Shown in pieces: positions 1 through 12,323 of a stretch of 64,000 bases of DNA (positions are counted from its first letter, which is position 1; each line of letters starts with the position of its first letter). The stretch spans positions 62,001 through 126,000 of the forward strand of contig NZ_JABFMX010000002.1 of NCBI RefSeq assembly GCF_013359735.1, written 5' to 3'. The notes beneath the pieces were generated by a model. The model was not told the DNA's origin. It made no database searches and worked only from the letters and a program-made list of their open reading frames with translations. The position numbers and the translations under genes were made by a program. The stretch is from Arthrobacter sp. C9C5. GTDB lineage: Bacteria > Actinomycetota > Actinomycetes > Actinomycetales > Micrococcaceae.

Positions 1-1
1 T

Positions 2-685
2 GAGGCAGCCGCCGCCAAGATCGACGCGGAGAAGTTCTACGCGCCGTTCGAGGCAGTGACCCTCGCCAAGGACACCAACCCGTCCAAGTTCGACGCCACC
101 GTTGAGGTCGCGTTCCGCCTGGGTGTCGACCCCCGCAAGGCCGACCAGATGGTCCGCGGCACCGTCAACCTGCCGCACGGCACCGGCAAGGTCGCCCGCG
201 TCCTCGTCTTCGCCACTGGCGACAAGGCTGAGGCCGCGATCGCAGCCGGCGCCGACTTCGTCGGTTCCGACGACCTGATCGAGAAGATCGCCGGCGGCTG
301 GACCGACTTCGACGCCGCCGTCGCCACCCCTGACCTCATGGGCAAGGTTGGCCGCCTCGGTAAGGTCCTCGGCCCGCGTAACCTGATGCCGAACCCGAAG
401 ACCGGCACCGTGACCGCTGACGTCACCAAGGCTGTCAACGACATCAAGGGCGGCAAGATCGACTTCCGCGTCGACAAGCACTCGAACCTGCACTTCATCA
501 TCGGCAAGGTTTCCTTCGACGCCATCAAGCTGGCCGAGAACTACGCTGCCGCTCTGGAAGAGGTCCTTCGCCTCAAGCCGTCCGCTTCCAAGGGCCGCTA
601 CATCCAGAAGGCCACCGTCGCCACGACGTTCGGCCCGGGCATCTCGGTTGACCCCAACGTCACCAAGGTTCTGACCGAGGTCTAA
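2..685 (+). CDS. rplA: 50S ribosomal protein L1, 5' end outside the window
   Basis: L1 binds 23S rRNA at the mobile L1 stalk and helps release deacylated tRNA; in many bacteria it also represses its own rplK-rplA mRNA. The frame is open from base 2 to a TAA at 683-685, so only the first few N-terminal residues are missing. The visible protein (about 227 residues) carries typical L1 blocks, including GTGK near the N-terminal third and the [15 protein letters not shown] signature in the middle, and ends in TKVLTEV. A strong terminator follows, so this is the last gene of the rplK-rplA unit. Identification is secure; only the start is unseen. Confidence 0.97.
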   Translation, partial: EAAAAKIDAEKFYAPFEAVTLAKDTNPSKFDATVEVAFRLGVDPRKADQMVRGTVNLPHGTGKVARVLVFATGDKAEAAIAAGADFVGSDDLIEKIAGGWTDFDAAVATPDLMGKVGRLGKVLGPRNLMPNPKTGTVTADVTKAVNDIKGGKIDFRVDKHSNLHFIIGKVSFDAIKLAENYAAALEEVLRLKPSASKGRYIQKATVATTFGPGISVDPNVTKVLTEV

Positions 686-715
686 TCCCCTCTCGGCTTG
701 CCGTTGTAAGCACTG

Positions 716-750
716 AAAAGACCGTCCCGCATCCGCGGGGCGGTCTTTTC
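716..750 (+). terminator. Intrinsic terminator after rplA
   Basis: A 15-bp stem (716-730 with 735-749) has a 4-nt loop. The A-rich 5' arm pairs with a run of four T at 745-749. It lies 31 bases after the rplA stop and should end the rplK-rplA transcript. Confidence 0.9.
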
Positions 751-780
751 TGCATTCCGGACCCCGGTTAGGCTGTTTCG

Positions 781-1893
781 GTGACTCCAGCGACGTACCT
801 CATCGAACCCCTGATCCTTCCGGAATCCGTCGACGCGCCGGACGCCGCGGATTTTCACGAATTCGGCCGGCTCTGTGACGCGCTGACCCTTGAGACCTGG
901 GGAAGCCTGGACCGGGCGACGGCGCCCCGGGCGCGGCTGCGCTTTTGGCGCGACAACGCCTACACCCGGATGCGGATCTTCTTCGTCCGCGTTGAGGGCC
1001 GGATGGTGGCGAAGTCCTGGATCCGCTTCGAGCAACAGGAGAACCTCGGCCGCGCACTCCTGCACGTCGCCGTGCTCAGGGCGCACGGAGGCCGCGGGAT
1101 CGGCCGGGCGCTGCTGGAGCACGCGGAGGAGTTGGCCGCCGCTGAGGGCCGCAGCGTGCTGATGAGTTTCACGGAACACCCGGCGGACTTCGACGCCAAC
1201 GGCCCGGACATGATCGCCCCGCTGACCGGAACCGGCGCACTGCCGACCGCGGCCCGCGGCGTCCGTTTCGCCGTGGCGGCAGGCTACCAACTCGAACAGG
1301 TGGAGCGGTTCAGCAGCCTGGATCTCGCTGCTGCGGCGCCGGCGCTGGACGGCTTGGAGCGGGACGCGCGGACCAAGGCCGCCGGGTACGAGCTGCTGAC
1401 TTGGACGGACCGCTGCCCGGACGAATACGTGGCGCAGCTTGCCGTGCTGATGTCACGGATGAGCACGGACGCGCCCACGGGAGGCCTCAGCTTTGACGAG
1501 GAAATCTGGGACGTTGCACGCGTCCGGCACGTGGAGGACACCTGGAAGCAGGCCGGCAATGTCTCGCTCGTGGCTGCGGCCTGGCACCGAGAGAGCGGCG
1601 AGCTGGCGGCGTACTCCGTGCTCGAACTGGCGCCCAGCAAGCCGTGGCTCGCCGAGCAGGACGACACCCTGGTGGCCGCCAACCACCGCGGCCACCGCCT
1701 GGGCATGCTGGTCAAGATCGCCAACCTCCGCCGTCTGGCCGACTTCCCGGAGGTCGAACGCGTCACCACCTTCAACGCCGCCGAAAACGACCACATGCTG
1801 GCCATCAACGTGGCCCTCGGCTTCCGTCCGGCCGGCTGGGACGGGGAATGGCAACGGTCCGTCACGGCCGGGACTGCAACGGCGTCCCAGTGA
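781..1893 (+). CDS. GNAT family N-acetyltransferase, two-domain (first of a tandem pair)
   Basis: A 370-residue protein with two GNAT-like halves. The N-terminal half has an acetyl-CoA binding motif, RGIGRALLEHAEELA, near residues 103-117. The C-terminal half has NHRGHRLGMLVK and the conserved run NAAENDHMLAINVALGF, typical of actinobacterial tandem-GNAT proteins. Substrate is unknown. The GTG start has no Shine-Dalgarno sequence; a TAGGCT box at 769-774 ends six bases before it, which fits a leaderless transcript. The next gene is a paralogue with the same layout. Both sit between rplA and rplJ, so they may be expressed with growth, but nothing in the sequence shows what they acetylate. Confidence 0.85.
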   Translation: MTPATYLIEPLILPESVDAPDAADFHEFGRLCDALTLETWGSLDRATAPRARLRFWRDNAYTRMRIFFVRVEGRMVAKSWIRFEQQENLGRALLHVAVLRAHGGRGIGRALLEHAEELAAAEGRSVLMSFTEHPADFDANGPDMIAPLTGTGALPTAARGVRFAVAAGYQLEQVERFSSLDLAAAAPALDGLERDARTKAAGYELLTWTDRCPDEYVAQLAVLMSRMSTDAPTGGLSFDEEIWDVARVRHVEDTWKQAGNVSLVAAAWHRESGELAAYSVLELAPSKPWLAEQDDTLVAANHRGHRLGMLVKIANLRRLADFPEVERVTTFNAAENDHMLAINVALGFRPAGWDGEWQRSVTAGTATASQ

Positions 1894-2030
1894 CCACCGG
1901 CTGCGTTCCGGCCGTCCGCAAACTTCCCGGTGCCGGCCATGGAATGCGGACCCAAACGGGCATATGCTGACGCTTGAAAGCCCGGCGCGGGCCGGGCAGC
2001 GCATGAGGCGGTAGAGCATTGGGCGGCAGG

Positions 2031-3161
2031 ATGGCTGGGAACATGCCCGCTAAGGCACAAGAGGTACGGGTCGAGCAGCTCTGGATCCCGGATTCGCTGG
2101 ACGGACCGGATGCAGCGGACTTCCTTGCCGCCGTCGAAGTGGGGCGGAAGGTCCGGATGCAGACCTGGGGGAGCGATGACCTGGCCTACGCGCCGCTGGA
2201 GAAGCTGCTGGAGATGGCGGACCCCTATGAACGCCAGGTGATCCTGGTGGCCAAGTTCGGCAACCAGATCGTCGGAACCGTGGACATTGCCCTGCCGCTC
2301 GCGGACAACCTGGACCTGGCCGAATTCACCCTCGACATCCTGCCGGAGTTCCAGGGCCGCGGCGTCGGGCGGCAGTTGCTGGAAGCCGCGGAGCACCTGG
2401 CACGGGAGGAGGGTAGGCGCACCATCCTGATCGACACGAACCACCCCGGCGCGACGCTCGCCGACAGCAAGGCGGGGCAGCTGATTCCCGGGACCGGTAT
2501 GGGGTTCGTGCCACTGAACAGCCGGGAGGTGGAATTCGCCCAGCACACCGGCTACACCCTGCAGCACATCGAACAGTTCAGCTCCTGCGCCCTTCCGCTG
2601 GACAGCAAACTGGCCGCCGAGCTCCAGGCCGAGGCGGAAGAAGCCAACGCCGGACGATACCGGCTGCACCACTGGACGGACCGCTGCCCGGAGCAGTGGC
2701 TCGAGGCCGTCGCCGCGCTGGAGAACGAGGCCGGGGAGGACGGTATCCCCGGCGCCGACGACGGGGCCCTGGTGTTCGACGGCGGCATCCTCCGTGAGGC
2801 GGAGGACGTCGCCATCGCGCAGGGACGCCGGACGGTGGTCACCGCCGTCGAGCACATCGCCAGCGGAACGCTGGTGGGGCTGACGACCATCAGCGTCCTG
2901 GCCCTGCGCCCCGACGTCGTTTTCCAGGACGACACCGTCGTGCTGCGCGAGCACCGCGGCAACAAGCTGGGACTGCTGATCAAGGTGGCGAACATGGAAA
3001 GGCTGACAGAGCAGTTCCCGGACGCGCGTGTGCTCTACACCTGGAACGCTCCGGAAAACCGCTACCTCCTCACCGTCAACCAGCAGCTCGGGTTCACCAC
3101 CGCGGGCGTCACGGGCATCTGGCAAAAGGAGCTGCCGGACCTCCGGCCCAGTGTCAGCTGA
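2031..3161 (+). CDS. GNAT family N-acetyltransferase, two-domain (second of a tandem pair)
   Basis: A paralogue of the preceding gene, about 376 residues. Shared features are the N-terminal DGPDAADF-type block (DAPDAADF in the first copy), a GNAT motif A (GRGVGRQLLEAAEHLA) in the first half, the phrase HWTDRCPEQW in the middle (WTDRCPDEY in the first copy), and REHRGNKLGLLIKVANMERL plus NAPENRYLLTVNQQLGF in the second half. It is probably an acyl-CoA dependent transferase of unknown substrate. The start is uncertain: TTG at 2019 has GAGGCGG seven bases upstream, ATG at 2031 is used here, and ATG at 2043 has AGGATGG upstream. A 125-bp gap separates the two genes, with a small GC-rich hairpin at 1980-1997. 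Confidence 0.83.
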   Translation: MAGNMPAKAQEVRVEQLWIPDSLDGPDAADFLAAVEVGRKVRMQTWGSDDLAYAPLEKLLEMADPYERQVILVAKFGNQIVGTVDIALPLADNLDLAEFTLDILPEFQGRGVGRQLLEAAEHLAREEGRRTILIDTNHPGATLADSKAGQLIPGTGMGFVPLNSREVEFAQHTGYTLQHIEQFSSCALPLDSKLAAELQAEAEEANAGRYRLHHWTDRCPEQWLEAVAALENEAGEDGIPGADDGALVFDGGILREAEDVAIAQGRRTVVTAVEHIASGTLVGLTTISVLALRPDVVFQDDTVVLREHRGNKLGLLIKVANMERLTEQFPDARVLYTWNAPENRYLLTVNQQLGFTTAGVTGIWQKELPDLRPSVS

Positions 3162-3167
3162 GCCGAT

Positions 3168-3197
3168 TTGGAGCACACGGTGCCCTTCCCGTAAGCT
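3168..3197 (+). promoter_or_regulatory. Candidate promoter of the rplJ-rplL operon
   Basis: TTGGAG (3168-3173), an 18-nt spacer and TAAGCT (3192-3197) resemble an actinobacterial housekeeping promoter with a TANNNT -10 box. It lies about 255 bases before rplJ, leaving a long leader. Read by eye; no start-site data. Confidence 0.5.
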
Positions 3198-3452
3198 AAT
3201 GGGACCAAAGACCGTCGGTTGTTGGAAATCCACTCTCCCAAGCAAGGCTCAATTCTGCAGCTGCGCCGGGAGGGCCAGTGGATCTCCAGACGAAGGACCC
3301 TGACATAGGGCGGCCGGCGCAGGTGAACGAAGCAAAGCTCCGCGGCATGACCGCGTTGAGCCAAGCCCCGTGCATCTGCGCGGGGCGTTTTTAGTTTTAG
3401 CTCATCTGAGCGGGGACCCGGACAAACCGGCACTATCCCCGGAAGGAGGGTT
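3198..3452 (+). ncRNA. Structured leader of rplJ-rplL (L10 leader type)
   Basis: A 255-nt gene-free stretch between the candidate promoter and rplJ contains several GC-rich complementary blocks and ends in a terminator-like hairpin at 3365-3392. Leaders of rplJ-rplL mRNAs in many bacteria bind the L10-L7/L12 complex for autoregulation. Position and structure fit that class, but I could not align it to the known motif, so the family assignment is inference. Confidence 0.55.
3365..3392 (+). terminator. Attenuator-like hairpin in the rplJ leader
   Basis: A 9-bp stem (3365-3373 with 3378-3386, one G-T pair) with a 4-nt loop is followed by GTTTTTA. It has all the parts of an intrinsic terminator but lies 60 bases before rplJ, within the leader, so it may act as a regulated attenuator rather than a gene end. 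Confidence 0.7.
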
Positions 3453-4052
3453 ATGGCAACGCCTAGCAAGGTTTCAGCAGTAGCTGAGATCACTAACGAT
3501 TTCAAGGAATCGAACGCCGCTGTCCTGACCGAATACCGTGGGCTCACCGTTGCACAGCTCAAGCAGCTGCGTGTTTCTCTCGGCCAGGAAACCAAGTTCT
3601 CGGTCGTCAAGAACACCCTGACCGCAATTGCAGCCAAGGAAGCTGGTGTCGAAGCATTCGACGGTCAGCTCGCCGGCCCCACTGCAATCGCGTTCATCAA
3701 GGGTGACGCAGTTGCCGCTGCCAAGAGCCTGACGGATTTTGCCAAGGCCAACAAGCAGCTGGTTATCAAGACCGGTTACTTCGAAGGCAAGGCACTGAAC
3801 GCCAGCGAAGTTGCTGCCCTGGCAGCACTCGAGTCCCGTGAGCTGCAGCTCGCCAAGGTTGCAGGCGTCCTCAAGGCTCCTGCTGCCGCTGCTGCACGCA
3901 TCATCGACGCACTGCGCCTCAAGCTTGAAGAAGAGAACGGTGCACCGGCAGCTGCCGAAGCGCCCGCCGCTGAAGAAGCAGAAGCCCCCGCAGCCGAGGC
4001 TACCGCCGAAGCCGCAGCTCCGGCCGAAGCCGCAGCTGCCGAAGAGAACTAA
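3453..4052 (+). CDS. rplJ: 50S ribosomal protein L10
   Basis: L10 anchors the L7/L12 dimers to the 50S stalk base and so supports GTPase factor binding. The 199-residue protein begins [13 protein letters not shown], has the conserved [12 protein letters not shown] block near residues 27-38 and the KNTLTAIAA block, then the L12-binding C-terminal helix. It is longer than the usual 165-175 residues because of an Ala/Glu/Pro-rich tail ending AAAEEN. GGAAGGAGGG lies just before the ATG. It is followed 77 bases later by rplL, the normal operon partner. Confidence 0.97.
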   Translation: MATPSKVSAVAEITNDFKESNAAVLTEYRGLTVAQLKQLRVSLGQETKFSVVKNTLTAIAAKEAGVEAFDGQLAGPTAIAFIKGDAVAAAKSLTDFAKANKQLVIKTGYFEGKALNASEVAALAALESRELQLAKVAGVLKAPAAAAARIIDALRLKLEEENGAPAAAEAPAAEEAEAPAAEATAEAAAPAEAAAAEEN

Positions 4053-4129
4053 CTCTCTCTTTCAAACCAGACTCCGGTGCGAAGGCACGGCCCCGGCCGC
4101 CAAGCACCACTATAGGAAGGACGCCAACC

Positions 4130-4504
4130 ATGGCGAAGCTCACCAACGAAGAGCTCATTGAAGCTTTCAAGGAACTGACCATCATCGAGCTCTCCGAGTT
4201 CGTCAAGCTCTTCGAAGAGACCTTCGAAGTTACCGCTGCTGCGGTTGCTGTTGCTGGCCCCGCCGGCGGCGCCGCTGAAGAGGTTGAAGAGAAGACCGAC
4301 TTCGACGTCATCCTCGAAGCTGCTGGCGACAAGAAGATCGCAGTGATCAAGGAAGTTCGCGCCATCACCTCCCTCGGCCTCAAGGAAGCCAAGGACCTGG
4401 TCGACGGTGCACCGAAGGCTGTTCTCGAAGGCGCCACCAAGGAAGCCGCAGAGAAGGCCAAGGCTCAGCTCGAAGAGGCCGGCGCAACGGTTACCCTCAA
4501 GTAA
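4130..4504 (+). CDS. rplL: 50S ribosomal protein L7/L12
   Basis: This 124-residue acidic stalk protein recruits EF-G, EF-Tu and other translational GTPases. The N-terminal dimerisation helices ([14 protein letters not shown]...) lead through a short Ala/Gly-rich hinge near residues 38-52 to the C-terminal domain, with the conserved [20 protein letters not shown] segment and the factor-binding [14 protein letters not shown] run. Length and ending (GATVTLK) are normal. A TAGGAAGGA sequence precedes the ATG. The strong hairpin downstream ends the operon, so rpoB is transcribed separately here. Confidence 0.98.
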   Translation: MAKLTNEELIEAFKELTIIELSEFVKLFEETFEVTAAAVAVAGPAGGAAEEVEEKTDFDVILEAAGDKKIAVIKEVRAITSLGLKEAKDLVDGAPKAVLEGATKEAAEKAKAQLEEAGATVTLK

Positions 4505-4553
4505 CTTGCCCTGCCCGGGACGCTCGACGATTTCGAACGCCCCAGTCTTTCCG

Positions 4554-4587
4554 GGAAACCCCGTCCACTTCGGTGGGCGGGGTTTCC
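4554..4587 (+). terminator. Intrinsic terminator after rplL
   Basis: A 15-bp stem (4554-4568 with 4573-4587, one G-T pair) has a TTCG tetraloop. The 3' arm ends in GGTTTCC rather than a long T run, but stem strength and position 50 bases after rplL support termination. Confidence 0.85.
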
Positions 4588-4719
4588 TGCGTTCCGGGCT
4601 GGAAGCGCCGCGGGTGAACCTTGTGTAAATGATTGTGGGCTCTCCTTTTCAGGAGAGTGCGGGGCCCCTAGACTTTGGCTTTGTGCCGACCGGCCGCCAA
4701 ACCCTGAGGAGTCCACCCC

Positions 4720-6550
4720 ATGACCGATCCGAATCCTTCGTTCTCCCGCCGGGCCATGCTCACCGCGGCCTTCGTCGGCGGCAGCGCTGCCGCTGCCGCC
4801 CTCTCCGGCGCCCCGGCGGCCCAGGCCGCGCCGGCCCGCGGGAAGAAGCAGTTCCAGCTGACCGTGCTCGGCACCACCGACCTGCACAACAACGTCTTCA
4901 ACTGGGACTACTTCAAGGACGTGCCCTACTCGGACAACGGAGGAAACAAGATCGGCATCGCGCAGGCCGCCACCCTGATCAAGGCGGTGCGGGCCGAGCG
5001 CGGCGCCGGCAACACCCTCACCATCGACTCCGGCGACACGATCCAGGGCACGCCCCTGGCCTACTACTTCGCCAAGGTCAACCCCATCTCCGAGACCGTC
5101 AAGCACCCCATGGCGCTGGCCATGAACGCCGTGGGCTACGACGCCGTCGCGCTCGGCAACCACGAATTCAACTATGGCATCCCGCTGCTGCGGACCTGGG
5201 AGAAGCAGCTGGATTTCCCGCTGCTCGGCGCGAACGTGCACGACGCCGTCACCGGCCAGCGCGCTTTCACCCCGTACATCCTCAAGCGCGTCAAGACCGA
5301 GAGTGGCTGGCTGACCGTGGGCCTCGTCGGCTTCGTGACCCCCGGCTGCGCGCTCTGGGACCGCGACAACGTCCAGGGCAAGCTCGACTTCAACGGGATC
5401 GTCGAGGAGGCCAAGACCGTAATCCCGCAGATGAAGGCGGCCGGAGCCGACGTCGTCATCGTCTCCAGCCACTCGGGCGCGACGCCGGGTTCTTCCTACG
5501 GCGATGCGCTGCCGTTCCCCGAGAATGCCTCCACCCAGCTCGCTGAGGAGGTCCCCGGGATCGACGCGATCCTCGTCGGGCACGCCCACCTGGAGATCCC
5601 CGAGCGCTTCGTCACCAACAAGGCCACCGGCCGGCAGGTGCTCCTGACCGAACCCCTCAAGTGGGGGATGCGTGTCGCCGTGATCGACCTGCAGCTCGTC
5701 AAGGACCGGGGCCAGTGGACCGTCGCCTCGGCGCACTCGCACCTCCTCGACGCCAAGACCGTCGATGCTGACCCCGCCGTCGTCGGCGCCGTGCAGGCCG
5801 GCCACGAGGCGACCGAAGTATGTGAACCAAGTGATCGGCACGTCCACCGCACCGCTGAGCACGGCGACCGCCTGCTGGGGCGACTCGGCCGCGATCGACG
5901 CGATCAACTATGTCCAGGCGAGCACCATCAAGGCGGAGCTGGCCAACGGGCCGGCAGCCGGGCTTCCGGTCCTCTCCATCGCGGCGGCGTTCTCGCGGTC
6001 GGTGGATGTCAAAGCCGGGCCGCTGACCATCCGCGACGTGGCCGGGCTCTACATCTTCGACAACACACTGTTGTCGATCAAGGTCACCGGCGCCCAGGTC
6101 AAGGCCTACCTCGAATGGTCAGCGCAGTACTTCAAGCCGGTCTCCGGCACGACGGCCAGCGCCCAGGACGTCACGAACGCGGCCACCGCGATGGCGCCGA
6201 ACGGCACCCCGGACTACAACTACGACGTCGTCTACGGCCTGGACGCCCCGCTGGACTACGAGATCGACCTCGCCCGCCCGGTGGGGGACAGGATCATGAA
6301 CCTGACGTACGGCGGTTCGCCCGTGCCGGCCGGCCAGGAATTCGCGATGGCGATCAACAACTACCGACAGAGCGGTGGAGGCAACTTCCCGGCCGTGAAG
6401 ACGGCGCCGGTGCTCTCAAATAGCCAGCAGGAGATCCGCCAGCGCATCATCGACTACGTCGTGGCCCGCGGCACCCTGGACGCGGCCGTGTTCAGCCAGA
6501 GTAACTGGCGGCTCACAGTCAACGGGGCTCCGCTGACCGTCACCGCCTGA
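4720..6550 (+). pseudogene. UshA-like bifunctional metallophosphatase/5'-nucleotidase, frameshifted
   Basis: The intact family member hydrolyses extracellular nucleotides or cyclic nucleotides. The first frame (from ATG 4720) encodes a Tat signal (SRRAML at residues 9-14, Ala-rich core, AQA cleavage region) and the metallophosphatase domain: GTTDLHNN with metal ligands D54/H56, GDTIQG, GNHEFNYG and GHAHLE. After HEAT at about 5814 the reading moves to a second frame, which supplies KYVNQVIGTSTAPL and the whole C-terminal 5'-nucleotidase domain to TAA-less TGA at 6550. The change equals a 1-nt insertion or 2-nt loss. The first frame otherwise runs through unrelated sequence to 6423. Rejoined, the product would be about 610 residues, the family's usual length. 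Sequencing error is possible. A TAGACT box lies at 4669-4674 and AGGAG precedes the ATG. Confidence 0.88.
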
Positions 6551-6570
6551 CGCCGGCGCATCACCGTCCA

Positions 6571-6620
6571 CTGCTCCGTAACTGCCGTTGTCAGCACCCA
6601 TGACGGCAGTTACGGAGCAG
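6571..6620. terminator. Perfect 18-bp inverted repeat between convergent genes
   Basis: Arms 6571-6588 and 6603-6620 are perfect reverse complements with a 14-nt loop. It lies between the convergent nucleotidase (+) and YbaK (-) genes and probably terminates both directions, although no long T run flanks it. Confidence 0.7.
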
Positions 6621-6694
6621 TTGTCGGGTCGGACACCCCTGGACGGACGGTGGTGTTAACCCGGCTGGGCTACTTTCTCACTGCGCCCGGTTTG

Positions 6695-7201
6695 TCATTG
6701 CAGTGGCTCGGTGATGTCCGCGACGATGGCGCCGAGCGCCGCGGTGAGCGCGTCGGCGTCGACGAACGCGCTGTAGCCGTGTTCGCCGGCGCCCATCGAA
6801 ATCCGCCGGCCGGTGATGGTGCTGTCCGCGTAGACCGGCCACGGGGAGATGCTGCCGAGCGGGGTGATCGTGCCGCGCTCGTAGCCGGTCGCCGCGAGGG
6901 CGACGTCGGCGCTGGGCAGGGAGAGCTTGTTGACGCCGACCAGCTGGCGGAGCTTGGGCCAGGAGATCTGGCGGTCGCCGGGAACGAGGGCGAAGAGGAA
7001 GCTGCCGTCCTTGTGCTTGACCACGAGTGATTTCACGATGTCGCCGGGGGCGATCCCGAGGATACCGGCGGCCTCCTCCAGGCTGCTGGCGGCCAGCCGC
7101 TCAACCAGCTCCACCGCAAGACCGCGCGCGGCGGCGTCGGCGAGGAAGCGCTTCCTGCCGGCACCGCCGCCGCGGCCCTGGCCCGAGACGAGCTCGGTCA
7201 T
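6695..7201 (-). CDS. YbaK/EbsC family aminoacyl-tRNA deacylase
   Basis: A 168-residue protein of the YbaK/ProX editing family. Members hydrolyse mischarged Cys- or Ala-tRNA(Pro), preventing mistranslation. Visible family features are GIAPGDIVKSLVVKHKDG (with the conserved VKSLV lysine), FALVPGDRQISWPKL and the Gly-rich GYERGTITPLG run, with MGAGEHGYSAFV near the end. The start ATG at 7201 overlaps the thiolase TGA by one base in an ATGA junction, so the two genes are co-transcribed. An upstream extension of the frame to 7372 lies inside the thiolase gene and was not used. The exact mischarged tRNA cannot be told from sequence. Confidence 0.85.
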   Translation of the reverse strand: MTELVSGQGRGGGAGRKRFLADAAARGLAVELVERLAASSLEEAAGILGIAPGDIVKSLVVKHKDGSFLFALVPGDRQISWPKLRQLVGVNKLSLPSADVALAATGYERGTITPLGSISPWPVYADSTITGRRISMGAGEHGYSAFVDADALTAALGAIVADITEPLQ

Positions 7202-8400
7202 CAGTCGCGGTACAGCAGCAGGGCCTCGCCCTGGCCGCCGCCGCCGCAGAGCGACACGGCGGCCTTGCCGGTGCCGCGCCGCTTCAGCTCGTGGGCCGCG
7301 TGCAGGGCCAGCCGGGCCCCCGAGGCCCCGATCGGGTGGCCCAGGGCGATGGCGCCGCCGTGGATGTTGCACTGTTCCAGCGGGTAGTCCAGGTCCTTGA
7401 GCGACTGCACGGCCACGGAACCGAAGGCTTCGTTGATCTCGATGAAGTCCAGGTCCCCGGTGGACCAGCCGGCCTTGTCCAGCGCGTTCTTGATCGCATT
7501 GGAGGGCTGGGAGTGCAGCGAATTGTCCGGTCCGGCGACCTGCCCGGGCTTACCGACCACGGCCAGGTAGTCCAGGCCGTGGTCCTCTGCGAACTTCCGC
7601 GAGGTGAGGACCAGGGCGGCGGCGCCGTCGGAGAGCGGGGAGGAGTTGCCGGCCGTGATGGTGCCGTCCGTGGCGAAGGCCGCGCGCAGGCCCGCCAGGG
7701 ATGAGACGGACGTGTCCGGGCGGATCCCCTCGTCGGTGCCGACCAGGATCGGGTCGCCCTTGCGCTGCTTGACGCTGATTGGGGCGATTTCGCCGTCGAA
7801 CACCCCGTCCTTCGCCGCCGTGGCGGCGCGCTGGTGCGATGCCGCGGCCACTTCGTCCTGGGAGGTGCGGTCGATGCCGAGCGTGACGTTCTTGCTCTCC
7901 GTGGACAGGCCCATCGACTGCCCGTCGAAGGCGTCGGTGAGGCCATCGTGGGCGGCGGCGTCGAGTGCCTGGACCGAGCCGTAGGTCCAGCCCTGCCGCG
8001 AGCCGGGCAGCAGGTGCGGTGCCCGGCTCATCGATTCCTGGCCGCCGGCGACGACGACCGTGGCGTCGCCGCTGCGGATCATCCGGGCCGCGTCGATCAC
8101 GGCGGTGAGGCCCGAGAGGCAGACCTTATTGATGGTGACGGTGGGGACGTTCCAGCCGATGCCGGCGCCGATGGCGCTCTGCCGGGCCGGGTTCTGGCCC
8201 GCTCCGGCCTGCAGTACCTGGCCCATGACCACCGAATCGACCTGGTCCGGCTTCACTCCGCTGGCGGCCAGGGCCGCCCGGATCGCGTGGGCGCCGAGTT
8301 CGACGGCGGTGAAGCTGGCCAGCTGCCCGTTCAGCCGGCCCTGCGGGGTGCGGGCGGCGGCGAGGATGACAACATCATTGTTGTCCGCGGAGTTGCTCAT
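7201..8400 (-). CDS. Acetyl-CoA C-acyltransferase (thiolase)
   Basis: A 399-residue thiolase that condenses two acyl-CoA units, or cleaves 3-ketoacyl-CoA, through a Cys-linked acyl intermediate. The nucleophile Cys94 lies in VCLSGL. The C-terminal catalytic pair is His355 in GHPIGASGARLALH and Cys385 in LCGGGGQGEA. The VAGGQESMSRAPHLL block is typical of biosynthetic or degradative acetoacetyl-CoA thiolases. GGAAGAGA lies upstream of the ATG. It is the first gene of a two-gene unit with the deacylase and diverges from rpoB. Chain-length preference is not readable, so no symbol is given. Confidence 0.93.
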   Translation of the reverse strand: MSNSADNNDVVILAAARTPQGRLNGQLASFTAVELGAHAIRAALAASGVKPDQVDSVVMGQVLQAGAGQNPARQSAIGAGIGWNVPTVTINKVCLSGLTAVIDAARMIRSGDATVVVAGGQESMSRAPHLLPGSRQGWTYGSVQALDAAAHDGLTDAFDGQSMGLSTESKNVTLGIDRTSQDEVAAASHQRAATAAKDGVFDGEIAPISVKQRKGDPILVGTDEGIRPDTSVSSLAGLRAAFATDGTITAGNSSPLSDGAAALVLTSRKFAEDHGLDYLAVVGKPGQVAGPDNSLHSQPSNAIKNALDKAGWSTGDLDFIEINEAFGSVAVQSLKDLDYPLEQCNIHGGAIALGHPIGASGARLALHAAHELKRRGTGKAAVSLCGGGGQGEALLLYRD

Positions 8401-8799
8401 GGTTATCTCTTCCGATCTCTAATGATGTCCTCCAAGGCTATCGTGAGCCCCATCACGGAGCCATTCCGCGGAAGCGGCCCGGCTGTGGGCGAACCTGCGG
8501 CGAGGCCGTGGGGGAGCGGGAGCCGTGCTTGCATTCACGCCGCAAGTGGGGTAGACAAGTAGGTTGCTTTGCCGTATCGTAGATATTTGCGTCTTCCCTG
8601 TTTACCTTCAGCCTTCATATAGCGGTGGGCTTAGCCTGACAGCTGCTCCATCAATGTGCCGTCTACAACGCGCACCAGCATGGGCAGCGGGGTCCCGGGT
8701 CATATAGCGGAACCGGACTGGTAGCACTGCGGAGTCACTTCGCAGGGTGCATAACGGGGGAGATCTGAAAACGCCTGAAGGTCTGTGGAAGGATCCCTC
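8401..8799 (+). promoter_or_regulatory. rpoB upstream region with two TCATATAGCGG motifs
   Basis: This 399-bp intergenic region serves the divergent thiolase and rpoB genes. A possible promoter is TAGACA (8552-8557), a 17-nt spacer and TATCGT (8575-8580). The 11-mer TCATATAGCGG occurs at 8615-8625 and 8700-8710, and again before rpoA at 42913-42923. No open frame of note was found. Confidence 0.5.
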
Positions 8800-12315
<3,516 letters not shown>

Positions 12316-12323
12316 CAGGCGGG

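Noticed and set aside
37..528. Minus-strand frame opposite rplA
   Set aside because: Shadow of a strongly supported gene on the other strand.
5823..6423. Continuation of the first nucleotidase frame past the indel
   Set aside because: Arg/Gly-rich sequence with no similarity; the other frame carries the conserved C-terminal domain.
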